Origin: Congeria kusceri
Taxonomy: Eukaryota; Mollusca; Bivalvia; Myida; Dreissenidae
DNA: 64,000 bases
Reading direction: 5' to 3'
Assembly: GCA_027627225.1 (NCBI GenBank)
Contig: CM051028.1
Coordinates: 24,300,364-24,364,363 of the forward strand
Shown here: positions 38,201 through 49,456 of the stretch, piece after piece
Layout of the letters: the number at the start of each line of letters is the position of its first letter
How positions within the stretch are numbered: position 1 is the stretch's first letter
The notes under the pieces: generated by a model
Seen by the model: only the letters and a program-made list of their open reading frames with translations
The model's database searches: none
Told to the model about the DNA's origin: nothing
Program-made: the position numbers and the translations under genes

Positions 38201-40725
38201 GTTACGCGGGACATTGCAGAATTTGACGTTTGACGATGACTTATGCATTTCTTGCAATATATTTACAAAATAATGTATGTTATGAGACTAATCGAAATAC
38301 AGCAAATTTTATGTGGATAAATTTGGTATAATTTATAGCAAATTCTTTAAATATTTCGCGTTTTTATGAAGATTTAAAGATAGTCCGATAGGCGTATTTA
38401 TAAACTGACGTTATTAACGTGCGACTGGTCTTAAGTAACTTTTCCATTCTTTTCGCACACTTCTCAAAACTAGATGCCTCGGGTAAAGAGTTGCGATGTT
38501 ATTTAGTTCAAATTAACTGATCGGTAGTTGATAGAAGGGTTAATATAAAACTTGACCCAAAGGATACTGTAGAGTGTCCTTGGTAATATTCGACATCGTC
38601 CCATTGTTGCGTTCGCAGATTCTTGTAATTTTATGAACATTTGAACTGATGACGGTGCTCGTACTTTTAAAGTGTGATCTGGTTTCAAAATATATCCGAA
38701 TGTATATTATTACCCCGGAATACAGCCCGAATTTAAATATATATTGATTGTATTTACCTTATCATGTTTGTACATGTTTAACCACTGTTTCAATGCAAAG
38801 TATGAGAATATATAACATGTAAAATGTACATATTGTTTTATGACAAGAAACGGCCATGTGTCTTGTCCACGAGTATGGTCGAATTAAACGATGTTAATTT
38901 AATATTAATTGCATTTTGTATTATTTATCATTCTTAGCGATGCATTTATGTTCATTCAAGAAGCGTAAACTATGTAGAAGTAGTATGTGTTTATGTTTAT
39001 TGTAAATAACATTGCTTATTTCAAATATTTTCGGCGACTATTTTTTGAGATAGTTAAATATACGAGCAATTATGGATGAACTATCGCAATAATTTCTGCA
39101 CTGGGTCAGCAGAAATCTTGATAAAGTCAGTTTCTTTTCTTTACCAGTGAACGTCATTGACTCATTAAAAAGGTGATTTATATGGGAATAATACGACTGT
39201 CCAATCACTTGCGAAAAGTAAGCATACAATACGCAATTACATGATGATATGCGACAGTCATTTTTCATCAATGTGCAAAATGTATGTAACACTTCATGTG
39301 TCTTAATCACTCTATTTTATGTTCATTCTTTAAACAAGATAATATCTTAGGACAGAAAACTCGGATCAGTGCGTTTTCAAGTGGATTCAAGTTGAAAATA
39401 CGAGCGTCTGTGTCTAACTTAATGGAAAATAAATAAGGGCCTCTATTAACCTTGTAGCTGTCGTGATATACCTAGCTTTTATTTTCACATATGCCCAAAG
39501 TTTTCTACGTGAAGTTTAAACTTATTAAAATAATTTGCCTACCCAAGTGTCACCCTCTCGACTCATGAAATTAAATATGTCTACGGTATATATTTATACT
39601 GTGTGAGCGATCAAACAGAATATAAAGATCACAAAACCTTAGATCTTAAGATGATCTTACTGTTTACTGTAATTTACATCTCCGTGCTTTAGGAGTGTCA
39701 AAACACACTTGGCCTTTTAATTGCTTAACCAATATTAACCACAGAGTTTACATAATGCACAACAAATGAAAAATTATTGATTAATTGATTTTAAAAGAAA
39801 TGCAAATGAACTGTCATTTTCTATTTCATGTTGTTATGTTGTGCATTTAATTCATCCGTACTATGTTATGATATAGAGGATATTTGTTTGTTTCCGGTGT
39901 GATAACGCGTGATATCATCACCGGAAAGGCAGACAATTAATATTTTCACGAGTGCTTGCGCCAGTGAAAATATGTAAATTGTCTCCCTTTCTACGCGCTA
40001 TCACACCGAAAACAAACAAATTTTCTTTTTATTTTAATGCTATTGAGTATTCTTTACATTTGAATTATTTTGAACATATTTTTAACACGATGTTTACAGT
40101 TTTATGTCAGAACTATATTTTTCTACAATGCGTAGTAATCGGTTTTAGTAATAAACATTCCTGCGCCATGTTGGATTACGATCAAATGTGCCGTGGATTA
40201 GATCTAGTTAAGAATTTAATAGATCTAGTTAAGAATTTAATCGCAATTTTTTTTGACTAAAGGCATTATCATGGCAGCGTGTTTACAGTACGACAGTCTA
40301 CTATGCTACTCAGTATATTCATTAGACAACGCGGAATCCGTGTTTCTAAATTTATTTAAGTTTAAATACAATTGGATACACGTATTCGCTGAATAATGGT
40401 AAGCTTAAAAAAAATTCTCATTAATTTTGTCCGTCATATTTACACTTACGTATACATATAAATGAACAGCGCTAGGGCGGACGTTTTTAACTAAGACACA
40501 CTCACACAACTCACACATACCGGTGCGCACGTATTCACACGTTTTACTCATATATAATGTGAAGTATCATAACAAAACATCTTCCTCCTACATATTACAT
40601 AGTGTATATTGCTATAATTCAAAAAATAAATAGTGGTTGAATTTAAATATACGTTTAAAGACAATTCGCCCTAATGACCAATACATTCCCAGTAATAGCA
40701 ACATCAAACACTCACTAGTACACAG

Positions 40726-40764
<39 letters not shown>

Positions 40765-43700
40765 TACACACACACACGCACACGCATGCACGCACACACA
40801 CGCACACAAACACATGAAAGCGTCCATTTTTACACACGAATTTGTTAAATGAAACTAACAAATGTTCATAACTATTGCATATAATATGTTATTCAAGCTT
40901 GTGTTAGAAAAAGCTGTTATTCTGCAATATGTTAGAAAAAGGAATAATGCATAAAGTCCCCGTTGTTCTTTGAAACTGCATTGGTTTTACCCACTATCAA
41001 ATGTTTTGTAACGTTTTTATGATATTATTGATTATTACATGTTGAAATGGGTCCATTTTAGGCAGTGAATGTCATATTTGTCACTCATAAGTGCAATTTC
41101 TGTTTCGAATTTTGGATTTAAAAAAACTGATAAACCCTTCAAATATTGGTATTAATGTTCTTCATTTTGAATATGTAAACTTTCAATAGAATTATAGTAA
41201 AATTGAGAACATCCATCTGCATGGGTTTTTCTTTCAGTTATTCCTAAAAAGGCATATTGTTTTGTTATTTGTGTCCCAATACTATTAGTTTGAAATAGAT
41301 TTTCTAATTTTCTCCTGAGAATCTGTATGTGATAACATTCCCAAAATATGGTTTCAATGTGCGAATGACAAAAGTCGCACAGACTATTGGGCTTAATGTT
41401 ACACTTAAACAAATATTTATTTGTCGGTATAATTCTCATGATAAATTTATATTGGAAATTCCTCATGGATATGTCGATCGTAGACTTATATGGTATAAGG
41501 TATATACTTTGCCATTTATCTATTAAATTACAGCCTCATGATGTGTTCCATTTTTGTTGAATTGCTTCATCAGTATTCTTATTTTTTATTTGTACATTAT
41601 ACATAAGCTTGTTGGCATTTTTTTGTTTTATCACCTCCCTAAAATTTTCGATGTTAACTGGGATATTTGGTACTTCTGTTTTAAGGTTTACTTTAAAATT
41701 GTTTGGGATTGCGGAAATTACTGAAACAAATATTTGAGATAGTCATTGTTTGAGATGTTATATAAGTATCTCATATCATTAAATGTGTAAAAAGTTTTGT
41801 TCCGGTAGTCATATAACTGTTGAATAAATTTTATTCCTTTTTCATACCAGTCTTCATAAAAGACTGACTTAGAATTGAGTTGTATTAACTTGTTGTTCCA
41901 AATAATGTCTTCGCTTATGTCTGACTTGTTTTTGCTTTGATTATTTAGTTTTTTACATTTTTCCATGCAACTAATACATCTTTAAAGTCTGTGTTGCTAT
42001 CAAAAAGTAGTTAATCTCCAAAATGTTTAAATCTATGTTTAATTAAATATTTTCATTTCCCTTCATTGTCTAGGTAACGTTTCACCCAACCACTTTTTAT
42101 TGCATTCTAAAAACATTCTATATCGGCTATTTTTAAGCCTCCATGTTCATAATTTTGTAATAAGGTTGTTCTTACAGTTATTATTATCCCATAAAATGGT
42201 AAATATGTTTTATTAATTTCATTTATTACCTGTTTTGGTGGGTTAGGAAGTACAGAAAATGGATAGATTAGTTTAGGGAGAGCAAACGTCTTGATAACAG
42301 TGAATTTTCCTATAACAGATAATTTTCGATGTTGCCATTGCTTAAGACAGTCGTTTAACTCATTTAACTTTGGAATCAGGTTATTTTGTATATTAAGGTT
42401 TGTTTTGTTAAAGAATGTTATACCTAGAGTTTTTGAACCATTTGATGTCCAGATGAAGGGTTTATCCGGGTAGTATTGATATTTGATTTTGCAAGAGAAC
42501 CTACTCTCATTATTGTTGTTTTGGTAGTGTTAAGGTTTAGGCCTGATATTTTACTATAATTTGATAATGCCTCAATTAAGCTTACCAAATTATTACTTTC
42601 ATTATTTAAATAAGTTGCATCGTCTATCGTTTTATTTCTATATTGTCTATTTTTATTCCACATATGTCATCGTTTGTATTTATAAAATTTGATAATAATT
42701 CAATGCAGATAATGAATAATAAGGAAGACAGAGGGCACCCCTGTCTAACACCTTGTTTAATTTTTATTGATTCTGAAAGATGTCCATTGTTAATGATCAT
42801 ACTGCATATGTCATTATAATAAACTTTTATCCATTGTATAAGGTCATTTCAAACATTCAGATGTTGTAAACATTTAATGATAAAAGAATTGTTTAAACTA
42901 TCAGCTTTTAAATCAAGAAGAAATATATTTATGGTTAAAGTACATATTGAAAGTGAAAGGGCGTTCAGTTCTCCGAAATTAAGTTTTCTAAAAATAGCGT
43001 GTGCATAGGTGTTATAATATTAACATTAGTTAACACAGTCACGACATTCAAACGCACATGTGTTTTCGCAAGCAAGTCAAGCTGATTAAACTCGTTGATG
43101 AGCGTTAAAATGTAAAACAACAAAAGATGTACTGTTAGGAGTGTTCTGTGACCACCAACCAAACTCACATGCGCCGGGACGCCTAGGTGTGAAGCGAGTT
43201 ACCAACCACTGCGCTAGCTGGACAGCCTTTCACAGATTTCCAAATAAAAGAATAGCTTATATAGCGGAGCGAAATAACACTACAGACACACTTTGAAGGG
43301 ACTGAACTCCAGATGGTCTAATCGTAAAAACGAAAGAAAATTGCCAAACATAAATGATTTTCTTACGTACCTGTAATTGTATAGAACCCATTAAGAAATT
43401 AGACGCGTATGTTTTTATTTACTTGAAAACCGATGATTTTATATAGTTTCGTTCTTTTTATCGTCCTAAAATCTATAGCGTATGCGTACGCTTTAACTCA
43501 TCGAGTAATTTAAAAATAGCGCCATTTATATTTAGGATGATCACGTGACAGTTAAGTTTTGTAGAGTCGCATCCGCACACTTGAAGCAGGTGCTTGTATT
43601 GTGTAAAGCCGCAGTATTTTTAAATCGGGAAAACCGGGTTTAAGGACAGTGCCAGGTATCACCTTCTAATTCTCAATGAAATATGTAGTTTACGACAGTA

Positions 43701-45218
43701 TTTGATCGTGTGCTATACAAATAGTGATGATTTTACGTATGTTTTACCGTTTAGGCACAACTACAAAAAAAACGCGTATTTGTATGCCCATCTGGAGTTT
43801 AGTATATTTTAATTCCGTTTTGTAAATGATAATCATCAGTTGAAATTGAGAAAATTATATAAAGTGTTTGTAACGCTAAAGGATGGACAAAATTGGAGTG
43901 TTTTTGTTGTTTTCATTCAAATTGCTGACATTACGTGGATCGTTTACATGAAGTAAAAAATGCAAGGACATACATACAAGTCGGCATAGTCGAGTGCTTA
44001 TGGCGTTAGTCTTTTGATCCAGAGGGGTCTTACGTTCGAACCCCAGTGGGACCAACTTTTTTCTTTTCTTTTTTTTTCTCGTTAGTATACTTGAACTTGT
44101 AAGTTCAGATAATTAAATATGTCTACTTAAAACATCGAATGGCAAACTTAAAAAATACAAAAATATGTGATCAAGCCCCTTTAATGTCTCTCTTCAGACT
44201 GGCTGCACGCGGTGCGGGCGCTGGAGTGCGTGGCGGTGGCGTGCGTCTCCATCCCCCTTGTCATCCTACCCGTCTACATGTACGTCGCCCTCGGCATGTA
44301 CTACCGCTGCATGATGGGAACCATGTGCCTCTTCGCGCTCATGTCCAGTAAGTGTGGCAACTGAGGGAATGGCATCTTTGAATTTTTAAGAATGTCATTC
44401 TTAAGGTCACTTTATTTCGAAAAGGTTTCTGTGTTTAAAAACTATGAACTGTGTCAGTGTCGTATGAAACTGTATGAGTTGTGGTGCAAATCTGCCAATC
44501 TTGAATACAGTAATACAAACAAGAAAGCTCTTGGAGAGCACAGATCTCCGTCAAGATAAGTGCCACAACTTAACAATTATATTTTGCAGTGATATATAGT
44601 TATGATTCCTTTAAACAAAATCCGGAATTTATGCTGTGATCCGGATCAGAACCGTAGCATTTCTCAGGAAGTGTCATGCAAATCCGTTAATGACTTTTTG
44701 AAAAAAAGTTGCTTACAAAACAAGTAATAAATTATTGTCACTGCACTACAAATATATAGTGAAGTGTGGTGTCGCAGTCGAACTGGTGTAATGGATTGGG
44801 TGTCCTTCTTGCGATCAGGAGATCGTGAGTTCGATCCCTACTCAGAAATCGTTCGATCGATCTTCCTAAAAATACTGGTTTTACCCAGAAAACGCGACAA
44901 GCCTCTGGTTTTCGTCACAATCGAGCTGATAAAAATAGGTTAAAATAAATTAAACTAAGGATTTGCTTTATTGCAGCCATTACGGGCATCGCCGGCGTGA
45001 TTGTCTACGGTGTGAACCTCACCAACAACAAGTGGTCCATCGCCTGGAGCATGATCTGCGTCATCATCGGCAGCGCCATCATCTTCATCGGTTTCCTCGT
45101 GCTGCTCGTCTCCATGGTTTCCAAGCGCCCGACCCGCATTAACCAGCCCTACTACCCGTCTACCATCTACGTGGACCCGCACAAGAACAAGCTCTACACG
45201 ATACGCTTGGAGGATTAA
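33813..45218 (+). CDS. Claudin/PMP22-superfamily four-helix membrane protein, 3 exons
   Basis: Joining 33813-34020, 44198-44347 and 44977-45218 gives 600 nt, 199 residues plus stop, with GT-AG introns in phase 1 at both junctions. Four hydrophobic segments lie at about residues 10-32, 80-101, 112-132 and 141-167. The first outer loop carries the superfamily signature W33, G42-L43-W44, C49 and C57, and an Arg at 76 near the loop's end, as in claudins. The second outer loop is very short and has an N-L-T glycosylation sequon at 133. The cytoplasmic tail (168-199) ends RLED, so it lacks the YV-type PDZ ligand of vertebrate claudins. Known family members form or regulate epithelial junctions or act as membrane adaptors; whether this one seals junctions is inference. 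Exons are GC-rich against AT-rich introns. EMP/PMP22-like or other claudin-like roles remain possible. Confidence 0.85.
34136..34499. repeat. 28-bp minisatellite, 13 copies
   Basis: Unit gagtgggatgactataggtt + atactgct repeated 13 times (364 bp) with few substitutions, starting 115 bp after the exon 1 donor. Confidence 0.95.
35169..35271. repeat. AAAT tetranucleotide microsatellite
   Basis: (taaa)n for about 100 bp. It gives Ile/Tyr/Leu/Phe-rich open frames on the minus strand that are artefacts. Confidence 0.95.
35581..36054 (+). mobile_element. TTAA-flanked inverted-repeat element with tRNA-like core, copy 3
   Basis: Starts agggacctgttcacagattg and ends tgtgaacaatccct, with TTAA at 35577-35580 and 36055-36058. 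The tRNA-like block at about 35862-35930 has box B aggttcgaaccca. 474 bp; contains the family core 'atcatcagttgaaattga'. Confidence 0.8.
36059..39880. other. Intronic AT-rich sequence
   Basis: Contains a short (AT)n run near 37094-37110; otherwise nothing recognised. Confidence 0.5.
39883..40020. mobile_element. Hairpin (foldback) mini-element
   Basis: Inverted ends tttgtttgtttccggtgtga / tcacaccgaaaacaaacaaa, continuing inward through 'gacaattaatattttcac' / 'gtgaaaatatgtaaattgtc'. The left arm has an extra block of about 18 nt. Confidence 0.75.
40727..40813. repeat. CA dinucleotide microsatellite
   Basis: (ca)n with cg and tg interruptions; the open frames on both strands are artefacts. 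Confidence 0.95.
41150..42955 (-). pseudogene. 5'-truncated, decayed LINE fragment of L1/Tx1-like type
   Basis: On the minus strand: the reverse transcriptase piece R-Q-G-C-P-L-S (about 42755-42735), then D-D-A-T-Y-L-N and S-G-L-N-L-N-T-T-K-T (42620-42510), a middle region at 41966-41718, and the C-terminal zinc-finger-like piece C-D-F-C-H...C (41466-41152). R-Q-G-C-P-L-S and the C-terminal C-x2-C fit the L1/Tx1 side of the LINEs, unlike the 24233 element. Frameshifts and stops abound. Confidence 0.85.
43800..44180 (+). mobile_element. TTAA-flanked inverted-repeat element, copy 4, abutting an exon
   Basis: The 3' part is clear: core 'ataatcatcagttgaaattg' (about 43829), tRNA-like block with cgttcgaacccc (44033-44044) and end tgtgatcaagcccct followed by TTAA 44181-44184. 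The 5' end is not found. The exon 2 splice acceptor is 13 nt further on. Confidence 0.7.
44198..44347 (+). CDS. Claudin-like gene, exon 2
   Basis: Acceptor tctcttcag|ac and donor tcca|gtaagt. It encodes residues 70-119 plus one base: the end of outer loop 1 (D-W-L-H-A-V-R-A-L), the second helix and the start of the third. The longest open frame here starts at 44139 in a different frame and is not the coding one; only this frame continues exons 1 and 3. Confidence 0.85.
44765..44960 (+). mobile_element. tRNA-derived SINE (family B), copy 2
   Basis: Head with 'taatggattgggtgtccttc' and box B gagttcgatccctac; the body and 'aggttaaa...aaactaa' tail match 6840-7010. It ends about 17 nt before the exon 3 acceptor. 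Confidence 0.65.
44977..45218 (+). CDS. Claudin-like gene, exon 3
   Basis: Acceptor gctttattgcag|cc; stop TAA at 45216-45218. It encodes residues 120-199: the rest of helix 3, the short second loop, helix 4 and the tail rich in Tyr and basic residues. A possible AATAAA polyadenylation signal lies at 46505-46510, implying a long 3' UTR; weaker alternatives exist. Confidence 0.85.
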
Positions 45219-46150
45219 GATATCAATCAAGGGTTGCTCATGGGATCGTTCGATGATAAGCGTTTGTGTTGAAGTAGTTTAATTTTGTACATTTATACAC
45301 ATATGGACTAACGGTGCTATCAATTGTGTTGTCGCTTTTTGCATTTAATATTAATTTAGTTGTAATTTCTGGAAGTGAATGCCTATCGACTCTACACCTA
45401 TAAAATGTTTTAATAGTTTTGAAAATTCGTGCCAACTATATTACATTCCCTGGTGTTAAAAATACTTGAATATGCTTCTATTGTTTGCAAAATAAGTCAT
45501 ATATCGTGTTCTAACGTGTGAAACATTTGTGCAAATGTTCTTTAATAAGTTGAATATCTTATACTGGGAGATAACCATAGTACAAGTAAACCAAATCAAA
45601 CTGGAGTAATCTCCCAAATTATGATAACTCGTACAACATACTAGATATCTATGGTTAGTGCCTTTGTCAGTTATTTGGTGTGTGTGTTTTGAGGTACGAA
45701 GTACTTTTTGAGTTCTTTTAACGTTTTTACGCGGGTGTGTAGAGCTGATCATCTGTTGAACAATCATTAGTTCTGCCCCCGTCTTTCTCAGTTAAACTTT
45801 TAAATTTCGCCATTTGTGTGACAAATGTTCATGTTTTCAAGCACCTCAAAAGGTAATTTGTTGTACACGTGTTCAAATCTAAGACTTTGCGTACAAATAT
45901 AACTGTTTATTTATCCTTTTTCGGAAATATTCATAGAGACTATACGCAAAATGCTGCATACATGTACGTGTGTTATATTCTATTCTAACATGATACTCGC
46001 TAATTTTTATATAGACAAAGAACACAATTATCGTAGTTTAACTACCCATAAACAACGCAAAAAGAAGTTACGATTCTGAGCGGGGCATAGTACAAAGTAG
46101 TTCCAATTACATTACGATTGCAAAAAAAATAATATGAAAAATCATTTTAG
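45219..46150 (+). other. 3' flank and probable 3' UTR of the claudin-like gene
   Basis: AT-rich, no further coding sequence; the minus-strand frame at 45456-45767 is unsupported. Confidence 0.4.
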
Positions 46151-46153
46151 AAT

Positions 46154-46303
46154 CGATATATCGTTGTGAATCGGCCAATAAACAACTCTTTGTCGTTCTG
46201 ATCCATGGCTATGTAACAACTCGGGCTACCGCCCTCGTGGTTTAATTCCTACGCATCAGAACACCAAATCGCTGTTTATTGGCCGATAAACGACGATAAA
46301 TCG
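46154..46303. mobile_element. Palindromic element (imperfect 50-bp arms)
   Basis: The arms carry 'tcggccaataaaca' and its inverse 'tgtttattggccga', plus 'gttctgat' / 'atcagaac'. One arm recurs at 17415-17495. Confidence 0.6.
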
Positions 46304-48002
46304 AAACTTATTTCTTAATTATACTAAAACATATATGATGCTGATGGTGATGCTAATTTTAATTATTAATGTTCTTGGCGATGGTTTTATGCAGTTGTTA
46401 TCTTTTCTCAACAGATAAACGATGCGAAGTTATAGTGTATTATTTTATAGTTGTTCGTAGTGTATTTGCACTTATTCTTTTTTACAAGAAACTACATTTC
46501 GTATAATAAATGTATATACTTGAAAATTGGTCTCTGGTTTGTAGGTCTAATTTGATATATAAACTGTTAGTACAGTATGTGTGCTATAAATATATTACGA
46601 GCAAAAAATTCATATTCATTTAGAAGAAGAAGGTAGGAGCAATTATAACATGATTTATAACTATATATTGCCTATTATATTTGTATATTTAATTTGACTT
46701 TATGAACATTTGTATAGGAAATCTTAAGTTCATTTTTTAGATCCAATGTTCAAAGTAAAGTTTAATAATTTATATTGTCAAAATGTTAAAATCAAAAGCA
46801 TTAAGTCCGTTTTTGAAATGCTAAGAACTGTTAATACATATAGATATGAAGGAAATTGCAACGGAATAAAGGAATTTGATGATTTTATGAAATTTATTAT
46901 TCATCGGTTTACGAATGAAGTTTAGAAATTTATAGCCAGCATTAATCGGCCCAGTTCAAAGAGCAATTAGAATTTCTACTATGATACAGGCCGTGCGCGT
47001 ACATACTAAGTATATAATCAGATCTATAGTATTTTGTAAAATTAATCAGGGGAGAGAGCCGCGATTGTCGTATGGAAAGTATTTACCTGTTTACTTCCCA
47101 TATCGTGTAGTGTTTCAAAATGTTTACAAAAGGGAAAGAACCGCGCAGGTCGTATAGATATTTCTTAACGGGTTAGCCTCCCATGTTTCTCCCAAAGAAT
47201 TCCAGAACCATGCTGTAATCACTCTTCTCATTTAATTTGAACTTCTTACTATCACTCAACGTTAGACTGTGTTTCTGTATAGGAATATTAATATTATTGC
47301 ACTAAATCATTACATTCAGCAAAATTAGTACATGGCCAGACGTATATTGGTCCTTTTTTCTATCGAGTTACTCTAGAATATATTGAAAGATAATTTGATT
47401 AAGAAACGCATAATCAACAATATTGAAATAAATACTATTTGCATATATGTGCAGCAGTAACAATAGCATTAGCGCAATAAGAACTATGATACATCAATTG
47501 TTATTTAGTTTTGTCCGCCAATTCAGTGTTGATGTCATTCGTTATTCATTTATATGTCATAATTATTTATTAAACATATTTATATATACATGTAAATACA
47601 TTTTGTATCAGTGTATAACGTAATTCATTAGGGGTACGTAATTCCCATTTAGAGACGGTCACGTGATGTTTTCATATATCTAACCGTGGGAAACAGGGTA
47701 TCCATGATGAATGCGTTTTTGAGAGCGGCCTCGATTCCAACTGCGCAGTTTAGAGGATCCTTTGTCGCACCGGAGTCTACTGATTGATTCACCTGAACCG
47801 TGAGAATGCTCCCAATAGGAAAGATGGTGCTCGGGAAAATTCTACAATGATTAACGTACCGACGTTCTCACGTGCTCTGGTGCTTATTGTTTATAAGTTG
47901 TTATTATGTGTATTGTTGGTTGTGCGTAAACAAAAGCGATTGTAATTCCACAGTTACATTACATGCAATAACATTTCTACTGTTATAAATTAATATGTTA
48001 TT
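46304..48002. other. Intergenic sequence
   Basis: Mostly AT-rich. A GC-richer stretch at 47690-47880 has no clear open frame with splice sites. Nothing recognised. Confidence 0.45.
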
Positions 48003-48006
48003 TTAA

Positions 48007-48722
48007 AGGGACCTGTTCACAGATTGGCAAATTGACAATTTTCTAAATTTTTGTCATAGATCCCCAATATAAAAATACATTATATATAAACCAGCGAAAT
48101 AGCACACCTGACAAATAAATATATTGGAAATATCGTGTTGTTTATGAAATATCATCATTTGAAAGGGATACAGTTACAAAGCTTTTGCAAAGTTTTTCCT
48201 CGGTATTTTGGAAATACGTGCAGCTCTTACATAGGGTTAAAATTCAGTGCCATGATGTAATTCTGAACGGCCGAGTGGATTGAGCGATATTTTTTTTATC
48301 CCGACGATCGTAGGTTCCATTCCCGGCTTAGGCAAACGGGCCGGCTAGCTTAGTTGGTAGAGTGCTGGACTGTCAATCCGGGGATCGTGAGTTCAAGCCC
48401 CAGCCTGGCCACATAACGTGTTTGGGGATTGTTCATGATATTATTTCTACGGCCATTCTCCCCCTACTTCTGATTTAAGTAGGGCAGTTGTCAGTTACTG
48501 GCAAGTAGTGTGAGTGTGAGTAGGTTAACTGACTGTCGTGATATGACTGAAATACTGTTAAAAACGGAGAAAAATCCGAACAAATAAACAAACAAACAAA
48601 AACAATTTAATTGCTATTTTCTCTTTACATAATATTTGCTGTTTTTTTTGTTAGTCCACCTGCTTTAGTTTTTACAGTTATGACATTAAATGACGTTTAA
48701 AAAAAGCTGTGAGAAAGTCCCT
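48007..48722 (+). mobile_element. TTAA-flanked inverted-repeat element, copy 5, split by a SINE
   Basis: The start agggacctgttcacagattg (TTAA at 48003-48006) and degraded end tgtgagaaagtccct enclose a tRNA-like block (about 48268-48330) and an inserted family A SINE at 48339-48603. Confidence 0.7.
48339..48603 (+). mobile_element. tRNA-Asp-derived SINE (family A), copy 2
   Basis: Head with box A agcttagttggtagagtg, anticodon-type loop CTGTCAA (stem ctgga/tccgg) and box B gagttcaagcccc; tail aaacaaacaaac. Nested inside the TTAA element. Confidence 0.85.
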
Positions 48723-49176
48723 ATAAGTTACAATAATACTATTTAATAGTTGTTGTTGTATATTTTCTTTGTGAAAACGTATTCCACAAACGTAGAACAT
48801 TAAATGTTAAATAATAAGTATGCTATGTTATAATTCACTGTAAGAATACTTGTTTTTTATATTGTATGTTCCGTATATTAAAACAAGCATACAATTTAAT
48901 ACAATAACGGAAAATATCTGCGCCAGTATGGGGCATTTTTATTGATAAATCCATTCGGACTTAAACACGGCCGTCTGTTATTAAAACGTTCGTTTTGGTG
49001 TGCATGGAGATATCGTTCATTATTTTGGCAAATTGGTTGTGGTTTTGTTGGTTGTGTAAATTGTTGTTGAGTGTTGCTCATTTATTAGTTCGATCGTCCA
49101 TTTGTTATACTGTTACATTCCCATACATCGATGCATTAGCATCCGTATATTTAAGAAGATATAGCGATCTTCATTT
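48604..49176. other. Intergenic sequence
   Basis: After the end of the TTAA element at 48722, nothing recognised; short frames near 48900-49180 are unsupported. Confidence 0.45.
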
Positions 49177-49456
49177 AGCCGGCTAACTCAGTTGGTAGAG
49201 CGCTGGACGGTCAATCCGTCGATCGAGAGCTCGAACTCCAGCACGCCAACATACCTTGTGTGGGATTGGTCATGAATTTATTTCAACGGCCATTCTCCCC
49301 CTACCTCTGATTCAAGTAGGGCAGTTGTCAGTTACTGGCATAAGTATGTGCACTTAGTACTGGTAAACCGCTTAGATCGACTAAGTTAACTGACCGCCGT
49401 GATATGACTGAAATACTGTTAAAACGGCGAAAATTCCAAACAAACAAACAAAAACA
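49177..49456 (+). mobile_element. tRNA-Asp-derived SINE (family A), copy 3
   Basis: Head with box A taactcagttggtagagcg and a box-B-like gagctcgaactcc (diverged); the body matches 48339-48603 but has an extra about 30-bp block near 49348-49378, also present in copy 1. Confidence 0.85.

Larger units (their letters stand above)
34021..44197 (+). other. Intron 1 of the claudin-like gene (10.2 kb)
   Basis: Starts gtaagt and ends cttcag. It holds a 28-bp minisatellite, an AAAT microsatellite, TTAA-flanked elements, a hairpin element, a CA microsatellite and a minus-strand LINE fragment. I see no recognisable host exon in it, and 36060-39880 shows nothing beyond AT-rich sequence. Confidence 0.75.

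Noticed and set aside
40612..40852. Cys/Val- and Thr/His-repeat frames
   Set aside because: CA microsatellite.
44139..44351. 70-codon open frame overlapping claudin-like exon 2
   Set aside because: Wrong frame; the splice-compatible frame starting at 44198 gives the membrane helices.
44955..45230. 91-codon minus-strand frame rich in Asp, Glu, Gly and His
   Set aside because: Antisense shadow of the GC-rich claudin-like exon 3.
48339..48412. A functional tRNA-Asp gene
   Set aside because: Head followed by a SINE body and tail shared with two other copies; box and stem substitutions.
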